This document shows, piece after piece, positions 5,903-6,123 of a stretch of 6,123 nucleotides of DNA. The stretch's first letter is position 1; the number at the start of each line of letters is the position of its first letter. Source of the stretch: an uncultured Gammaproteobacteria bacterium (GTDB taxonomy: Bacteria; Pseudomonadota; Gammaproteobacteria; Steroidobacterales; GCA-2729495); contig CALGMY010000263.1 of assembly GCA_937958785.1 (NCBI GenBank), positions 1-6,123 of the forward strand, read 5' to 3'. The notes below the pieces were generated by a model, which saw nothing but the letters and a program-made list of their open reading frames with translations, made no database searches and was not told the origin of the DNA. A program made the translations under genes and the position numbers.

Positions 5903-5999
5903 ACCGCAGCGCCTCGATCGGGTCCAGGCGGGCGGCCTTGCGGGCGGGCCAGATGCCGAAGAACAGGCCCACGGCGGCGCTGAAGCCGAAGGCGAGGAA
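5895..5999 (-). CDS. C-terminal end of a MacB/FtsX-like ABC transporter permease (broken)
   Basis: The minus frame ending at the TAG 5897-5895 encodes 34 residues that match the last membrane segment and tail of MacB-type permeases: FLAFGFS, then AAVGLFFGIWPARKAA, then RLDPIEALRYE. The WPARKAA and DPIEALRYE tail is highly characteristic of the family, which pairs with an ATPase and a periplasmic adaptor in efflux or envelope transport. Upstream of about 5999 the frame stops looking like a permease (SSWISTCRG) and meets a TAA at 6059-6057, so only the last 35 codons or so are recognisable. Either the gene has been interrupted by rearrangement or the window end is an assembly misjoin. It converges on the operon and ends just past the REP pair. 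Confidence 0.75.
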   Translation of the reverse strand, partial: FLAFGFSAAVGLFFGIWPARKAARLDPIEALRYE

Positions 6000-6123
6000 C
6001 CCGCGGCAGGTCGATATCCAGGAGCTGTTCGAAGTCCCGCCGGAACAGCAGCGCGATTATCTGCACAACCCCACCGGCCACTGGCTCGGCGACATCTTCC
6101 TGCTGCTCGACCGGGTCGGGCGG
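5953..6123 (+). CDS. Unrecognised plus-strand reading frame, runs off window
   Basis: A frame open from 5893 to the window end, with its first ATG at 5953. From about 6001 to 6123 it has coding-like composition: about 34 of 39 third positions are G or C while second positions are much lower in GC, and the peptide is mixed and protein-like (QVDIQELFEVPPEQQ, then a stretch containing YLHNPTGHWLGDIF and LLDRVGR). I do not recognise the family. The part before 6000 (MPKNRPTAALKPKARNP) is antisense to the permease tail and probably not genuine, so the real start of this gene is likely missing. The opposite-strand frame over the same bases is also open but has weaker composition. Confidence 0.35.
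   Translation, partial: MPKNRPTAALKPKARNPRQVDIQELFEVPPEQQRDYLHNPTGHWLGDIFLLLDRVGR

Noticed and set aside
5833..6081. 82-codon minus-strand open frame across the REP pair and the permease tail
   Set aside because: It ends in RRSGFSRDPVARRA, the usual translation of REP DNA, and crosses the permease tail in the wrong frame.

Overview
This is a GC-rich (roughly 70% by eye) bacterial window, read as gammaproteobacterial. The BioF, BioD and BioA proteins resemble the E. coli enzymes closely in length and motifs, and the REP-like GTAGGAGCGGCTT palindromes at both ends are of a type common in Pseudomonas and Xanthomonadales-like genomes. The genus cannot be fixed from the sequence.

Layout. 1-20: a REP-like half-palindrome cut by the window edge, which supplies the stop codon of the first gene. 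16-870 (minus): a metallo-beta-lactamase-fold hydrolase with a complete metal-ligand set. 871-922: a short divergent intergenic region with a perfect 6-6-6 inverted repeat (889-906). 923-5824 (plus): a tightly packed operon of bioF, bioD, a TauE/SafE-family membrane protein, bioA and a VAT1-like medium-chain oxidoreductase. The first four genes overlap each other and the fifth starts 4 bases after bioA. 5821-5876: two REP-like units facing each other, the first of which supplies the stop codon of the oxidoreductase. 5879-5902: a 12-bp tandem duplication. 5895-about 5999 (minus): the last 35 codons of a MacB/FtsX-like ABC transporter permease. From about 6000 permease similarity stops abruptly and a plus-strand reading frame with coding-like composition runs off the window.

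How the genes work together. BioF, BioA and BioD catalyse three consecutive steps: pimeloyl thioester + alanine to KAPA, KAPA to DAPA, and DAPA to dethiobiotin. bioB (the last step) and bioC/bioH (pimeloyl supply) are not in the window. The TauE/SafE protein sits between bioD and bioA with overlapping ends, so it is almost certainly co-expressed with biotin synthesis; its substrate is unknown. The terminal oxidoreductase and the divergent hydrolase have no established biotin role.

Most of the window is ordinary biotin metabolism. The points most worth a second look are the membrane protein inside the bio operon, the REP elements that provide the stop codons of both outer genes, the palindrome in the divergent region, and the abrupt junction near 6000, which may be a rearrangement or an assembly misjoin. 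No defence system, CRISPR array, RNA gene or phage gene was seen.
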